From NCBI GenBank assembly GCA_026692905.1, contig JAPLNL010000119.1, forward strand, positions 124,001-188,000: a stretch of 64,000 nucleotides of DNA, given 5' to 3'. How positions within the stretch are numbered: position 1 is the first letter of the stretch; each line of letters begins with the position of its first letter. Positions 44,303 through 53,758 of the stretch are shown one piece after another. Under the pieces are notes generated by a model that was not told the origin of the DNA, did no database searches, and saw only the letters and a list, made by a program, of their open reading frames with translations. This stretch comes from Planctomycetota bacterium. GTDB taxonomy: Bacteria; Planctomycetota; Planctomycetia; Pirellulales; Pirellulaceae. A program made the translations under genes and the position numbers.

Positions 44303-46273
44303 CTATGCCGCGCGAACCAATTCGTTTGGCAAACAGTCCGATCGGGTCGGAGTCCAAGCCGTCAATCCGCCAATGATCTTAGTCACAGAGTTGGCGATCT
44401 GGTACCGCCGCTCGGCCTTCTTTTGTTGCTGGACATAGTGTTCCATCCGATGAGCGATCTCGATATCGCTTGGCACGTAACCGAGTTCTCGTTTTCTCAA
44501 ACGATTCATGTCCTGCTGACCGACGGAAGCTTGCAACTGATTGGTCTTCTGGCTTTCTGTGATTCGAAATGCTCCAAGGAAGCGAGGCAAATGGGCGAAT
44601 CGCTTGCCCTGGCTTCGAAATCGCAGGATCATGTCCCAATCCATGGCGAAGTGAAAGGACTCGTCCACTTTACTGCCGATGGAATCCCATGCGCTTCGTC
44701 GCCAGAACATCGTTTCTTGCGGGATGAAGTCGGCCCACGCGATCGCGCCGGAATCATGTTCAGGAAGTACCCAGTAGTTGATGACGCGATCCTCTTCGTC
44801 GATGAGCAATCGGTCGCCGTACACGACATCGACTTCGGGATGTTGTTCAAAGTACTTGGCGACGTAGTCTAAACTGCCAGGCAATAGGATGTCATCCGAG
44901 TTCAGGTAGGCCATGATATCGCCGGATGTCCGTTCGAGCCCCATGTTGATCGCATGCGATTGGCCATGGTCCTTGACCGATTGCCAGGACGAGATTTGAG
45001 ACTCGTATTGTCGGATGACTGCGACGCTGTTGTCTCGCGAGCAACCGTCTTGAACGACGTACTCGAGTTTCGGATACTGCTGATCCAAAACACTCGTCAA
45101 CGTGCGCTCGATAAAAACGCCTTGGTTGAGATTCGGCGTTACAATGGAAATCGAAAGAGAATGCTTCGACCGTTTCTGGTGGTAACGCTTGGGAATCAGC
45201 AACTGGGTTGGTTCCTCATACTTCAGCTGAAAAATTCGCCGTGACGGACGGTCAACCGGAGCTGGTTTGGCAACAGTGGGAGTCTCGGGGACTCGCTGTG
45301 TTTTCGTTTTTGGTTTAGCCAAATGAAATCGGAAGAATCGCGCCGCAAACCGAGGGCGTTTGAGCAGATGATTGGATTCGATTCGAGCGTGCTCGAGGGC
45401 TAGGCTTATTGCCGTAGTCAGCTTTTGTGAGGAGGTTAAATTGCCTGCCAGTCGATAGTTCAGTGCGGATTGAAATACGTGACGATCGAATAAGATGCTA
45501 GAAAGTCGTGTGTGGCCAGCAAGATCGGCTTCGATGGCCGCGCGATGCAGAATCCAACGGTCGGCGGGTTCCAGTTCATAAGATTTCAAAATTTCGATGG
45601 CTTCGTTCGTCGCAAACAACTGTTGGCCCATCTCCTCCGGAGTGGCTCTTCTGCGAACATAAGTGACTCGGTTGCCAATGATTTTGGCTTTGATTTCCGC
45701 CATGGGGATTTTGGCCATGGCCAGTCGCAGTGCGAACTCAAAATCGGCGTGGAATTGGCGGGTTGCATCCAATCCGCCAAACTCCTGAAAGAGTCGCCTG
45801 TCGTAGAGAACGGCATCCTCGACCAGTGAAACCCGGGAGCGCAGGTTTCTCAGGGAAGGCCGTCTGGGGTTTCGCTCATTGTGCGGTAAATCATTCTGGT
45901 CAACTTCAAAGCCAGCACCAAAAAACATTCTTGCGTTCGGATTTAAAGCTATCGTTTCTGCTGCGGCTTCAGACCAACTATCCATCAGGATATTGGCCGG
46001 GTTCAACTTCATCACAAATTCGCTGTCGATAACTTCGCAACCCAGATTGAATCCTTCGGCGAGAGAGCAAAACGAACGTGTGACTATTTTCAGAGCTTGA
46101 TTTGGAAACGCGCTTTGAATTCGACTGGCATCCTCATCTCGGTTGACAACAACGACACACTCGACATTTTGCGATTTCGAATCGGCGGTGTTGGCTGACA
46201 GCGCACTGTTTACAGAACGCAGAACGTAGTCGGTCCATTCGACGAGAGGGATGATTACCGCAATCTGCTTCAT
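44303..46273 (-). CDS. Two-domain family 2 glycosyltransferase
   Basis: 656 residues from ATG 46273, where the first GT2 strand begins (MKQIAVIIPLVEWTDYVLRS); the frame is open to 46381. Domain 1 (about 1-240) is GT2-like, with a degenerate DxD region. Domain 2 (about 355-600) is a full GT2: SISIVTPNLNQGVFIERTL, VQDGCSRDNSVAVI, AYLNSDDILLPGSL and FIPQETMFWRRSAWD. The pair could add two different sugars, or domain 1 may only bind acceptor. No membrane span is seen. It converges on the carbamoyltransferase gene, with the tails 101 bases apart; the shared task is probably modification of one glycan. Confidence 0.85.
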   Translation of the reverse strand: MKQIAVIIPLVEWTDYVLRSVNSALSANTADSKSQNVECVVVVNRDEDASRIQSAFPNQALKIVTRSFCSLAEGFNLGCEVIDSEFVMKLNPANILMDSWSEAAAETIALNPNARMFFGAGFEVDQNDLPHNERNPRRPSLRNLRSRVSLVEDAVLYDRRLFQEFGGLDATRQFHADFEFALRLAMAKIPMAEIKAKIIGNRVTYVRRRATPEEMGQQLFATNEAIEILKSYELEPADRWILHRAAIEADLAGHTRLSSILFDRHVFQSALNYRLAGNLTSSQKLTTAISLALEHARIESNHLLKRPRFAARFFRFHLAKPKTKTQRVPETPTVAKPAPVDRPSRRIFQLKYEEPTQLLIPKRYHQKRSKHSLSISIVTPNLNQGVFIERTLTSVLDQQYPKLEYVVQDGCSRDNSVAVIRQYESQISSWQSVKDHGQSHAINMGLERTSGDIMAYLNSDDILLPGSLDYVAKYFEQHPEVDVVYGDRLLIDEEDRVINYWVLPEHDSGAIAWADFIPQETMFWRRSAWDSIGSKVDESFHFAMDWDMILRFRSQGKRFAHLPRFLGAFRITESQKTNQLQASVGQQDMNRLRKRELGYVPSDIEIAHRMEHYVQQQKKAERRYQIANSVTKIIGGLTAWTPTRSDCLPNELVRAA

Positions 46274-46761
46274 GCTAGTTTGCTCAAGTAAAAGTAAGGG
46301 GGACTCAGTCGATTGCACTACGGCCAAAAGCAATCCGAAACATCCGATTTTTGATTTTGGTGAAACTAGTAATCGCAGCATGTAACGTCAAGATGGATTG
46401 GAAATGGCTGCATGGCGTCTTAAGAGTAAACATGAAAATTCTTCAAGATTTCCCAATAAACGTGGTTGCGTCTGGTTGCTGGACAACAAAATGCTAGCGA
46501 ACTGGACGCTTCGTTGTAGGAAACCGAAATCGCAAATTTGAGATATTTTGGAGATGTTCAAAATGGACTTTTCGGGGGGGTAGTCGCCAGCTGATTCTTA
46601 ACGTAAAGTTAATGTACTTTGTATGCATTCAGTGGACGGGTGCTGTTTGCTCAGAGTGTTTCGCGTGCTCGGGGCATCTTCTCCTCCCCCGAATGCGATA
46701 GTCGATGGTATCGTAGTGACATACCCCGAACGCATTTATTTTCGTGCAACGATTTGATTTT
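46274..46761. other. Intergenic region upstream of the ECF sigma gene
   Basis: About 490 bases between divergent starts (about 380 if the longer glycosyltransferase reading is used). No gene or strong repeat was found. A G-run (46575-46581) and an AT-rich stretch with gattcttaacgtaaagttaa (46593-46612) precede the sigma gene and may be part of its control region; a -35/-10 pair is not claimed. Confidence 0.4.
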
Positions 46762-47349
46762 ATGACCGAAGCGACCACGACAAACGCTCGCTGCGATGCG
46801 GATAAGTCAGTCCCCATTGCGGAGAATTCCGACCCCCGATCCGATGCCTTTCCCTTGATGGAGGAAACGCGGCGTGTGTTGAAGTCTCTTCCGATCGAGA
46901 TCCCGGACTCGTTCCGAGGTCGTGTTGATAAATCGGATCTCGTCCAAGATGTTTTGCTGAAAATCTCCGAGAACGATTATGGCTTGGAGGCCATGCAACC
47001 TAGGGGGCGGCGAGCGTTCCTTCGGAAAATGCTATCCTCGCGGGTAGTGGACGTGATGCGAACCCATCTCAGTTTCAAACGGGATGTGCGTCGCGAACAA
47101 CGACTCGAGAAAGACGTCTCAGGACCGGATTCCACGCCGAGTTCGGTTTTGAATTGGAGCGAACAGCAGAATGCGATCCAAGCGGCGTTGGAGCAATTGC
47201 CTGTGGATGATCAAACGGTGTTGCGACTGCGGCACCGAGATGGTTTGACGTTTGTGCAGATCGGTGAATCCATGGGGCGTTCCCCGGATTCGGTTCGCAA
47301 TCTGTGGGGGCGAGCCCTGGTCCGATTGGCAAATTGCCTCGACCGATGA
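46762..47349 (+). CDS. ECF-type RNA polymerase sigma factor
   Basis: 195 residues from ATG 46762; a GTG lies six codons upstream. Region 2 covers about 40-110 (SFRGRVDKSDLVQDVLLKIS, RRAFLRKMLSSRVVDVMRTH), and region 4 covers 140-192 with a helix-turn-helix (LEQLPVDDQTVLRLRHRDGL, FVQIGESMGRSPDSVRNLW). It belongs to the planctomycete ECF groups whose genes sit next to a Ser/Thr kinase, and here the kinase-WD40 gene starts 85 bases downstream on the same strand. By analogy, the kinase is expected to control the sigma factor or its regulon; no anti-sigma gene is visible. Confidence 0.9.
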   Translation: MTEATTTNARCDADKSVPIAENSDPRSDAFPLMEETRRVLKSLPIEIPDSFRGRVDKSDLVQDVLLKISENDYGLEAMQPRGRRAFLRKMLSSRVVDVMRTHLSFKRDVRREQRLEKDVSGPDSTPSSVLNWSEQQNAIQAALEQLPVDDQTVLRLRHRDGLTFVQIGESMGRSPDSVRNLWGRALVRLANCLDR

Positions 47350-47434
47350 TATCATTTTGAAACGCAACGCATTCTTCCTCGTCTGCCTCATGGTATCGGA
47401 CGAGGGTTCCGCCAGTGAATAGGATTCCAGTGTG

Positions 47435-50233
47435 ATGGGCGATTTCCCTCTAACTCCTGAGGAACTGGACGCACTCGCCAAACTCGACGAAACCATTCGC
47501 GCGGACAACGCCTCACCCATCCGCTTGGACCCGAGTTCGTTGCCTCCAGAGATGCGTTCGGTGGCCAGCGCGCTTTGGAACCTGAATCAAAGCTATTCCG
47601 CTCGCACGCCAAACACGTTTTCAGGAAAACCTACAGCGATCGGAAAGTATCGCATTCGATCGGTGCTCGGAGTGGGAGGTTATGGCATCGTCTATTTAGG
47701 AGATGACCCGCAACTCCAACGTGTTGTCGCTATCAAAGTCCCATTGCCGGGTCGCATGAACGATAACCAAAGTCGACAGCGATTCTTGAAAGAAGCCAAA
47801 GCGACTGCGATGCTGGACCATCCCAACATCGTCCCCGTCTATGATGCGGGCATCGATGGCGAAGAGGTATTTCTCGCGCTCGCCTATTGCTCCGGCCCAC
47901 CGCTCGACGAATGGTTGAAGTCCTACGATCAACCGATGTCCCATCGACTGGCGGCGGAGATCATCCAGTCGCTAGCCAGAGCCATCGACTATAGCCACCA
48001 ACAAGGGATCATTCACCGCGACTTGAAGCCTGGAAACGTGCTCCTGTTCCAAGACATGCATGCAGGAAATCCTGAGTTTCCTTATATACCTAAGATCACC
48101 GACTTTGGCTTGGCGAAGTTGCTTGACGATCGCGATTCGAAAACCGCGACGTTGCAATTGCAAGGAACCCCGCAGTATATGGCCCCGGAGCAGCTGATCC
48201 AAGGGAAACGGGTCAGTACCCCCGCCATCGATATTTACTCGCTTGGAGTGCTGCTCTATCGAATGCTGGTCGGGCGAACTCCTTTCCAATTCGAATCGAT
48301 CGAAGAGGCTGTCCGAAAAATCGAATTCCAACGCCCTGTTCCGCCCCATGTGATCCAGTCGAACGTGCCTCGGGACCTGTCGATGATCACCATGAAGTGC
48401 TTGGAGAAATCTCCGAGGGACCGCTATCGCACCGCAGGGGCACTCGCACTCGACCTGGAAAATTTTCTCCAGGGAAGACCGGTCGAAGCTCGACCACCTA
48501 ATGCTTTTACTGTAGCCAAGCACTGGTGCCGCGAGCGCCCTGTGATCGCGCTGTTACTCGTGGCAGTATCTTTGTTGCTAACCACCTTTGGTGCCTTGGA
48601 GTATCGTTATACTCGCAACGTGGTTCAGGTAAACGATGCGTTGAACCAGAGTCGAAATCAATTGCTAGATCAAGACCTGCTGTTGCAAGCAAAGGTGCGT
48701 GAATTGAAGCTGTCGTTGGCGACCTCCGAGTCGCAGCAGACCGAGTTAAAACGCCGCGATGAGTACGCCAAGCAATTGATTTACGCCGCTGATGTTGCCA
48801 CTGCTGCTCGGGCTGTCCAGGAGCAAGATCCCAATCGCGCCGTGCAAGTTCTCTCGCCTTACTTCTCGCAAGATTCTATCCAAAACGGAAAGTCCATCGT
48901 TCCGGAGTTTTCTGCAAAGCATTTATGGAGTCAATTGCGGCCTGCCCGTCGCATCTTTCCGAAAGATTCGCAAACGTTGTGGACGGTGGCCGTCTCGCCC
49001 GACGGCAAGACGGTTGCCACAGCAGGGAATCAGGGAAACATTGTCGTGCACGATACGCGTGAGGGAGTAGAAGCATCGCGAATATTCCGATCGGAACCGG
49101 TTGAGATCAACGGGCTTTCCTATGCCCGTGATGGCCGTCTCCTGGCGGCAGCCCGTGACGATGGAGTCGTTGCGATTTGGGATACTCTCAACGAGCAATT
49201 GGTGCGAACGTTCAAAGCAATTTCGGGTGAAGCGTATGCTGTTCGGTTTCTCGGAGACTCCCATACCTGCGCCGTGGCAGGGAGAGGAAAAGAGATTTTT
49301 ATCTGGGATGCGGACTCTGGGGCAATGGTCCGGTCCGTTCCTGTCACGCTCGATAAACCTGTCATCGAGTGTTTGGAAGTCAGCGAGGATGGCAATTTAT
49401 TTGCTGTGGGTGGGACCGATGGTCACGCCCATATCCTCGATGCTGACGGTAAACACCTATTGTCGTTTCGTACGTGGGGACATTCATCTGTTAACACGGT
49501 CTGTTTCGTACCAAACGGTCCGACGGGCAGCTATTCGCTGGTACTTGCAGACAAACTTGGGAAGTTGGCGCTGTGCGAATCGGGCAGCGACGAACCTCTT
49601 TCGCTGAGCGTCCATGATCCTATTCAAGCCATCGTGCATCTCGGAGGAGGATTATTGTTATGCGGTGACAAAAAAGGTGGACTATCGTTGTTCAAGTTGC
49701 AGAGAAACGAAGATGACACCAAGTTTGTTGAGATGCAGTTACTCCATCAATGGGCGCATCACGACGCCTCGCTCCAAGCGATGGTGATCGATCGGAAAAC
49801 GGACCAAGGCGATGCGCGAGATGGCAACCAATCGATTTCGCGTAAATTGAATCAATGGTTGTATACCGTCTCAAGAACGGGGGATTTGTTTCGAGTCGAC
49901 TTGCGAAGTATTTCGCCAAGAATCCCTAAGCGTCGCGAGCCGGGCAATCAAAATTTTCTTACCGATTTCGCGGATGTTGAGGAGGATGGTAGTTTGGTGT
50001 GTCAGGCTGCCAAGGGTAAGATCGAGTGGATCGAAATTCCGTCGGGAAACCGGAGTTCGATCGATATAGGTAGTCGAGAACTGACGTCGGTAGCACGAGT
50101 TCCTGGGACGAGCTTATGGATGGTTGGAGACAGGAAGGGCGAGGTGGCAACGGTGGACTATAAGGATCGACGAACCGATCCACGCGACATCGCCTGGAAA
50201 CCCATTTTTAAGGGTAGCAATTGGAAAAGCTGA
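47435..50233 (+). CDS. Membrane Ser/Thr protein kinase with WD40 domain (3' end frameshifted)
   Basis: 932 residues from ATG 47435 (a GTG directly precedes it). The kinase domain covers about 71-345: GVGGYGIVYLG loop, K101, HRDLKPGN with D196, DFG at 223-225, GTPQYMAPEQ. All catalytic residues are present. One membrane span (about 369-388) follows, then a short coiled coil and WD40 blades from about 510 (TVAVSPDGKTVATAGNQGNI, GLSYARDGRLLAAARDDGVV, CLEVSEDGNLFAVGGTDGHA). The reading ends at TGA 50231, but blade sequence continues at once in another frame, so the propeller is cut. It is paired with the ECF sigma gene upstream and likely senses signals outside the membrane. Confidence 0.9.
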   Translation: MGDFPLTPEELDALAKLDETIRADNASPIRLDPSSLPPEMRSVASALWNLNQSYSARTPNTFSGKPTAIGKYRIRSVLGVGGYGIVYLGDDPQLQRVVAIKVPLPGRMNDNQSRQRFLKEAKATAMLDHPNIVPVYDAGIDGEEVFLALAYCSGPPLDEWLKSYDQPMSHRLAAEIIQSLARAIDYSHQQGIIHRDLKPGNVLLFQDMHAGNPEFPYIPKITDFGLAKLLDDRDSKTATLQLQGTPQYMAPEQLIQGKRVSTPAIDIYSLGVLLYRMLVGRTPFQFESIEEAVRKIEFQRPVPPHVIQSNVPRDLSMITMKCLEKSPRDRYRTAGALALDLENFLQGRPVEARPPNAFTVAKHWCRERPVIALLLVAVSLLLTTFGALEYRYTRNVVQVNDALNQSRNQLLDQDLLLQAKVRELKLSLATSESQQTELKRRDEYAKQLIYAADVATAARAVQEQDPNRAVQVLSPYFSQDSIQNGKSIVPEFSAKHLWSQLRPARRIFPKDSQTLWTVAVSPDGKTVATAGNQGNIVVHDTREGVEASRIFRSEPVEINGLSYARDGRLLAAARDDGVVAIWDTLNEQLVRTFKAISGEAYAVRFLGDSHTCAVAGRGKEIFIWDADSGAMVRSVPVTLDKPVIECLEVSEDGNLFAVGGTDGHAHILDADGKHLLSFRTWGHSSVNTVCFVPNGPTGSYSLVLADKLGKLALCESGSDEPLSLSVHDPIQAIVHLGGGLLLCGDKKGGLSLFKLQRNEDDTKFVEMQLLHQWAHHDASLQAMVIDRKTDQGDARDGNQSISRKLNQWLYTVSRTGDLFRVDLRSISPRIPKRREPGNQNFLTDFADVEEDGSLVCQAAKGKIEWIEIPSGNRSSIDIGSRELTSVARVPGTSLWMVGDRKGEVATVDYKDRRTDPRDIAWKPIFKGSNWKS

Positions 50234-50678
50234 GTCGAACCACATCGAAGTTTTTGACACTGTGAATTGGGAACTGATCGCCACGCTCGTAAAGCATCGT
50301 TCCACGGTCCATGTTATGGAGTTTACCGAGGATGGTCAGTCGTTGGTAAGTTGCAGTGACGATCGAATGGCTTGTTTTTGGGACACTGCTACTTGGGAAC
50401 TGCGAGATACTTTGGTATTGCCAGGCACCTTTGTCAGCTCGATGACGATCTCACCTGATTCGAGAACCTTAGTCGTATGCGACCTAGCTGGTCGCATCAC
50501 GTTGTGGGATATGGAGACGCGGCGGGAGTTGATGGTGCTGTCGCAGGAAGGGGCACTGGTGCTCAAAGTGAAGTTTGTCGCGGATGGGGCCAAGTTGTTT
50601 GCTTGGGATGGACGGAATGAATTCGAGATCTATGAGACACTCGACCGAGCGTTTGCACTTCCCGATCTAGATGAGTAG
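50124..50678 (+). CDS. WD40 continuation of the kinase gene in a shifted frame
   Basis: This frame carries the missing WD40 end of the preceding kinase: FLRVAIGKAESNHIEVFDTV, VMEFTEDGQSLVSCSDDRMA and MTISPDSRTLVVCDLAGRIT are successive blades. True homology begins near 50204, at the run of five T (50203-50207); the ATG at 50124 lies in antisense-quality sequence of the other frame and is probably not used. Moving from the kinase frame to this one requires skipping one base (+1). It could be a sequencing error in a homopolymer, a real inactivating insertion, or programmed shifting; the first two are likelier. No ribosome site supports independent expression. Confidence 0.7.
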   Translation: METGRARWQRWTIRIDEPIHATSPGNPFLRVAIGKAESNHIEVFDTVNWELIATLVKHRSTVHVMEFTEDGQSLVSCSDDRMACFWDTATWELRDTLVLPGTFVSSMTISPDSRTLVVCDLAGRITLWDMETRRELMVLSQEGALVLKVKFVADGAKLFAWDGRNEFEIYETLDRAFALPDLDE

Positions 50679-50782
50679 ACACGGGCACTCGGGGGGCTTC
50701 CGCAAGCATGGCCCCCCAAGGAAATCGATTATGATTGCCGCATTGCCTGTCCACCTTTTTCTTTGGCAGATTGCTAAGTGGA

Positions 50783-51820
50783 TCAGAAATCGCTCGTAAT
50801 ATCGCCAAAATCGCGAGTGTAAAGTGCGACCAAGGCCGCAGGACTGATCGATGCCGAGATAAAGTGTACCGATCCATCGGCGAAGACGAAATTGGAACCA
50901 CCTGTGTGGAATGCATACACTTCGGAGTCATTGGTGCAGTTGATGAAGCACGTTCCGCCTGCAGCTAGTGATGTCGCACCTGAACCACTGGTGTCGTTTT
51001 GAAGGCCTTTCGAATTTGCGCCATCGACGCTAAAGCCAGCGTTGATGTCTGCCCAGCCCCAACCGTCCGCAGTCGTGGGTGTACCGAAAGCAATGTTTCC
51101 TGTACGAGGGTTGGTTGTTGCTTTGCCAGACACATACATCCCCGGACGACCCGCGTCCTCGCCAACGATCGCTGTATTGGATAGTCCGTCGGTAATGGAG
51201 GCGACCTTTACGCCATCCGGTCCACGACCGAGGGCGCCGAACACTTCCTTGGTGCCTGAGGGAAGCGGCGTTAGACCTGCGACTACAAACGCTGCATTGC
51301 GAACTGCGTTGACCGAACCGTAATCGGCGTATCCCCAATTCGGTAAGTCGGAACGCACATTATTGGTAAGGGCTTTGTAAAGATTAGAACTAGGAACTAG
51401 TCGATCCGATGGTGCCGACGGGCACAACATTACCGCCAGTTTTTGAGTGGTAGTTGGGTCATTGATCGGGGCATACCAAGTGGTTCCACTTTGGTATTGG
51501 TTGTACATGTTCGTCGCCTCGACAAATGGAAGCACCATTGAGGGCCAAGAGACCTGAAATACGACAGGACTAGTCACGTTGATCCGACTTGGAGGCAATC
51601 GCTTGAACGTGCCTTCGTAATTGTGAAAAGCCAGCCCAAGTTGCTTAACATTGTTGCTGCACTGCATTCGTCGAGCAGCTTCACGTGCCGCTTGCACTGC
51701 TGGAAGCAACAACCCTACGAGAATGCCGATTATCGCGATGACCACGAGCAATTCGACGAGCGTAAATCCTAGAGAAATTCGTTTCTTCACAATTGCACCT
51801 GGGTTAAGAAGACGATTCAA
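50783..51820 (-). CDS. DUF1559 protein with prepilin-type N-terminus
   Basis: 345 residues. [20 protein letters not shown] is a class III prepilin signal and helix, followed immediately by [20 protein letters not shown], the mark of the planctomycete DUF1559 family. The C-terminus ends in the family's H-x9-DG motif ([18 protein letters not shown]). These pseudopilin-like proteins are exported and cleaved by a prepilin peptidase; they occur in tens of copies per genome, and their function is still unclear. A GTG at 51790 (VKKRISLGF) is an alternative, shorter start. It converges on the kinase/WD40 gene and stands alone. Confidence 0.92.
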   Translation of the reverse strand: MNRLLNPGAIVKKRISLGFTLVELLVVIAIIGILVGLLLPAVQAAREAARRMQCSNNVKQLGLAFHNYEGTFKRLPPSRINVTSPVVFQVSWPSMVLPFVEATNMYNQYQSGTTWYAPINDPTTTQKLAVMLCPSAPSDRLVPSSNLYKALTNNVRSDLPNWGYADYGSVNAVRNAAFVVAGLTPLPSGTKEVFGALGRGPDGVKVASITDGLSNTAIVGEDAGRPGMYVSGKATTNPRTGNIAFGTPTTADGWGWADINAGFSVDGANSKGLQNDTSGSGATSLAAGGTCFINCTNDSEVYAFHTGGSNFVFADGSVHFISASISPAALVALYTRDFGDITSDF

Positions 51821-52292
51821 ATGCCTTCGGTTCGGAAAACCAATGCTGAATATTCACAATATCTTTACAAACTTACGCTTCTCACGAAACTCGATCGCCG
51901 TTAAGAATTTGTTAAGAATTGGTGGCTGATCCGAATGTCGGAGCTCCTGCGCGTCAAACCGGAGTGCTGACAACTGTGAGTTGAAGGCATTGGATAAGAG
52001 AGTCCACTGCCAACAAGGAGGCTTGTGCCTAGTTGTTGGCAATCAGGATATCAAAAGCCGAGTGACTGACTCGGTCATTACACGTCGGTTAAATGGTGAC
52101 GTGATGCGAGAGTTTATTCATCGCGAACTCTGCGATGCAACTGCAGTTCTCTCCCCCCGCCCCGCTTCGGTGAGAGGGGCCGAGGGTGAGGGGCAGAGGG
52201 GCCGAGGGTGAGGGGCCACTCTAACGATACTCACATCAGGGTGCGATCCGGGGGCCGAATGACGATTTCGAACCGAGATTGGCGAGTGCTCG
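51821..52292. other. Intergenic region with a GC-rich repeat variant (52150-52216)
   Basis: 472 bases upstream of the DUF1559 gene. 51895-51925 contains a direct repeat of gttaagaattggt/gttaagaatttg type, possibly part of the DUF1559 promoter region. At 52150-52216, ctccccccgccccgcttcgg followed by two copies of gaggggccgagggtgagggg forms a variant of repeat family A. No gene was recognised. Confidence 0.45.
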
Positions 52293-52502
52293 TTGTATGG
52301 GGAACCACCCCGGCATCTTCGCAATGAAATCTATCTAATCAAATATGCAGGCAACTATATCATTGGCATCGCCATCTCGGACAATCGGATCTTGATCAAT
52401 GCGAATGGCAATGTGACGATCAAGTACAGCCTCTCATCGACTGTCATCGACCCCCGTTTCGAGAGCTTGCCGAACCACAATCTTCCCATTCCAGATTGGT
52501 GA
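52293..52502 (+). pseudogene. Remnant of an IS91-family (Y2) transposase
   Basis: A 69-codon open stretch whose middle, EIYLIKYAGNYIIGIAISDN followed by RIL and GNVTIKY, aligns by eye with the conserved 'V.KYLGRYTHRVAISN.RL...G.VTFRY' region of IS91 transposases. The neighbouring frame just upstream (about 52279-52300) reads DWRVLVV, which fits the preceding DW.VY.K.PF segment, so the remnant is also frameshifted. Catalytic tyrosines and the element's ends are not present. It is evidence of past insertion in this decayed region. Confidence 0.5.
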
Positions 52503-52899
52503 TGGTCAGCATGAGGATCGCAAAGCAAAAGAATCCGAGGGAATCACCGAGCATTAACGCTGCAGAATGCATGGCTGTTGGAATCTATTGACAAGCCGCA
52601 AAAACAGCTTCAAAAATCTTCCAGAAGTGTGCAACACGAATTGAATATGGACCAGAAATGCCCCAGTGCACCCAGTTGTAATGCACCGAATGGCTATAGT
52701 CAGAAGAGCGAAAACGCTTAAAAACTCTATATAGAAAACGCAGGGAATACGCTGTTCCCAAACGAAGCCGAAGGAAAGACCCAACCGGGGAACTCTACGT
52801 CCCCATCCAAGGACCAATCATGCTCACTTCTGGTCTCTTATAGAGAACTCCAATCTTTGTTGTCGTAGATGGTGATGCGGCTGCAGCAACCATGGTTCG
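52503..52899. other. Non-coding stretch between IS91 and Rpn remnants
   Basis: 397 bases in which I see no gene, repeat or RNA. The longest open frames here have no recognisable content. It probably represents scrambled remains of inserted DNA. Confidence 0.4.
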
Positions 52900-53208
52900 T
52901 TAAGCGTCTCGTAGGCGAAGCTTAGTTTGTAAATTCTTCATCGTTGACGATAGTTGTTCCAGCGAAAAGGCGGTCAATTCCTCCGTGCTCAATACCGTTC
53001 CGCCAAGCAATTCCTGTAGCAATTGGATACGACCAATCAATTGCCCTCTTTCTACACCAATTCCCTCACCCTCTTCTCTGGCATGGATAAGATTGGACTC
53101 GTAGTCCAAAATGGCCTTTTCGCGTGAATCGTACATTTCTTTCTCCTCGGTTATTTCGTGGATCCTTTGTATCTCGCTGGTTGCTCTTAAAAAAGCTAAG
53201 TCAGCCAT
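52900..53208 (-). CDS. Stand-alone copy of the Rpn C-terminal tail (102 residues)
   Basis: LAFLRATSEIQRIHEITEEK with EMYDSREKAILDYESNLIHA closely parallels the tail of the neighbouring Rpn gene (LEFLRATGELNAIREITEEK, QMYDAREKASLDIQSNLIDA), so this is a duplicate of the helical C-terminal region without the nuclease domain. Similarity extends about ten codons upstream of the ATG, up to a stop, which favours a truncated duplicate. However, in several Rpn systems a short C-terminal product made from inside the gene inhibits the nuclease, so a functional stand-alone tail is conceivable. No clear ribosome site is present. Confidence 0.55.
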   Translation of the reverse strand: MADLAFLRATSEIQRIHEITEEKEMYDSREKAILDYESNLIHAREEGEGIGVERGQLIGRIQLLQELLGGTVLSTEELTAFSLEQLSSTMKNLQTKLRLRDA

Positions 53209-53251
53209 TTTAGGATCGCTGCGCCGTGAGTTCAGTTGACTATCTCAAAAT

Positions 53252-53758
53252 CTACGACGTGCGGTCGCGAAGTCGCTTTTGCAGGTTCGCTACCATCGAT
53301 CCCAATTCCTCAGTGGATCGGCTACTCAAGATACTTTCTAAAGTTACCGAATCTCCAAGAAGCCCCTCATAAATCTGGATGCTTGCTTTAAGCTTACCGC
53401 GTTGCTCGCCGCGTTGCTCGCCACGCTGTTCGCCTATTTCCATTCCCTCCTGTCGCCCCTCTTGTCGCGCATCGATCAAATTGGATTGGATGTCCAAACT
53501 AGCTTTCTCTCTCGCATCGTACATTTGCTTTTCCTCTGTTATCTCTCGAATCGCATTCAACTCGCCTGTCGCTCGCAGAAACTCAAGGCCAGGAAGTAGC
53601 TCTTGCAGCTCCTCGACCGTATGTTCGCTCGAATTCCTGATCCCACTGCTCCAGCACACTCGCACCCCGCACATCGCTCGAAGTTCCATTGTACTTCGCA
53701 AGTTCGACCGTGTGAATCTCGATCGATTCTTCCAATACTCGCCCGCTTTCCCGTTCAA
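53252..53758 (-). CDS. C-terminal half of Rpn-family nuclease, separated by a frameshift
   Basis: From about 53640 leftward this frame continues the Rpn protein: RNSSEHTVEELQELLPGLEF, then LRATGELNAIREITEEKQMY and a charged repeat with three tandem GEQR units. The N-terminal codons (53640-53758) are the wrong frame of the nuclease domain and are not meaningful. The break falls after SVLEQW of the upstream frame, at a GGG run, consistent with one inserted base. The tail is helical and typical of the family. Either the gene is inactivated or the two halves are made separately. Confidence 0.65.
   Translation of the reverse strand: MNGKAGEYWKNRSRFTRSNLRSTMELRAMCGVRVCWSSGIRNSSEHTVEELQELLPGLEFLRATGELNAIREITEEKQMYDAREKASLDIQSNLIDARQEGRQEGMEIGEQRGEQRGEQRGKLKASIQIYEGLLGDSVTLESILSSRSTEELGSMVANLQKRLRDRTS

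Noticed and set aside
50190-50240. Programmed ribosomal frameshift in the kinase gene
   Set aside because: No stimulatory structure or known +1 slippery site was recognised; a homopolymer error or mutation is simpler. It is kept only as a possibility to test.
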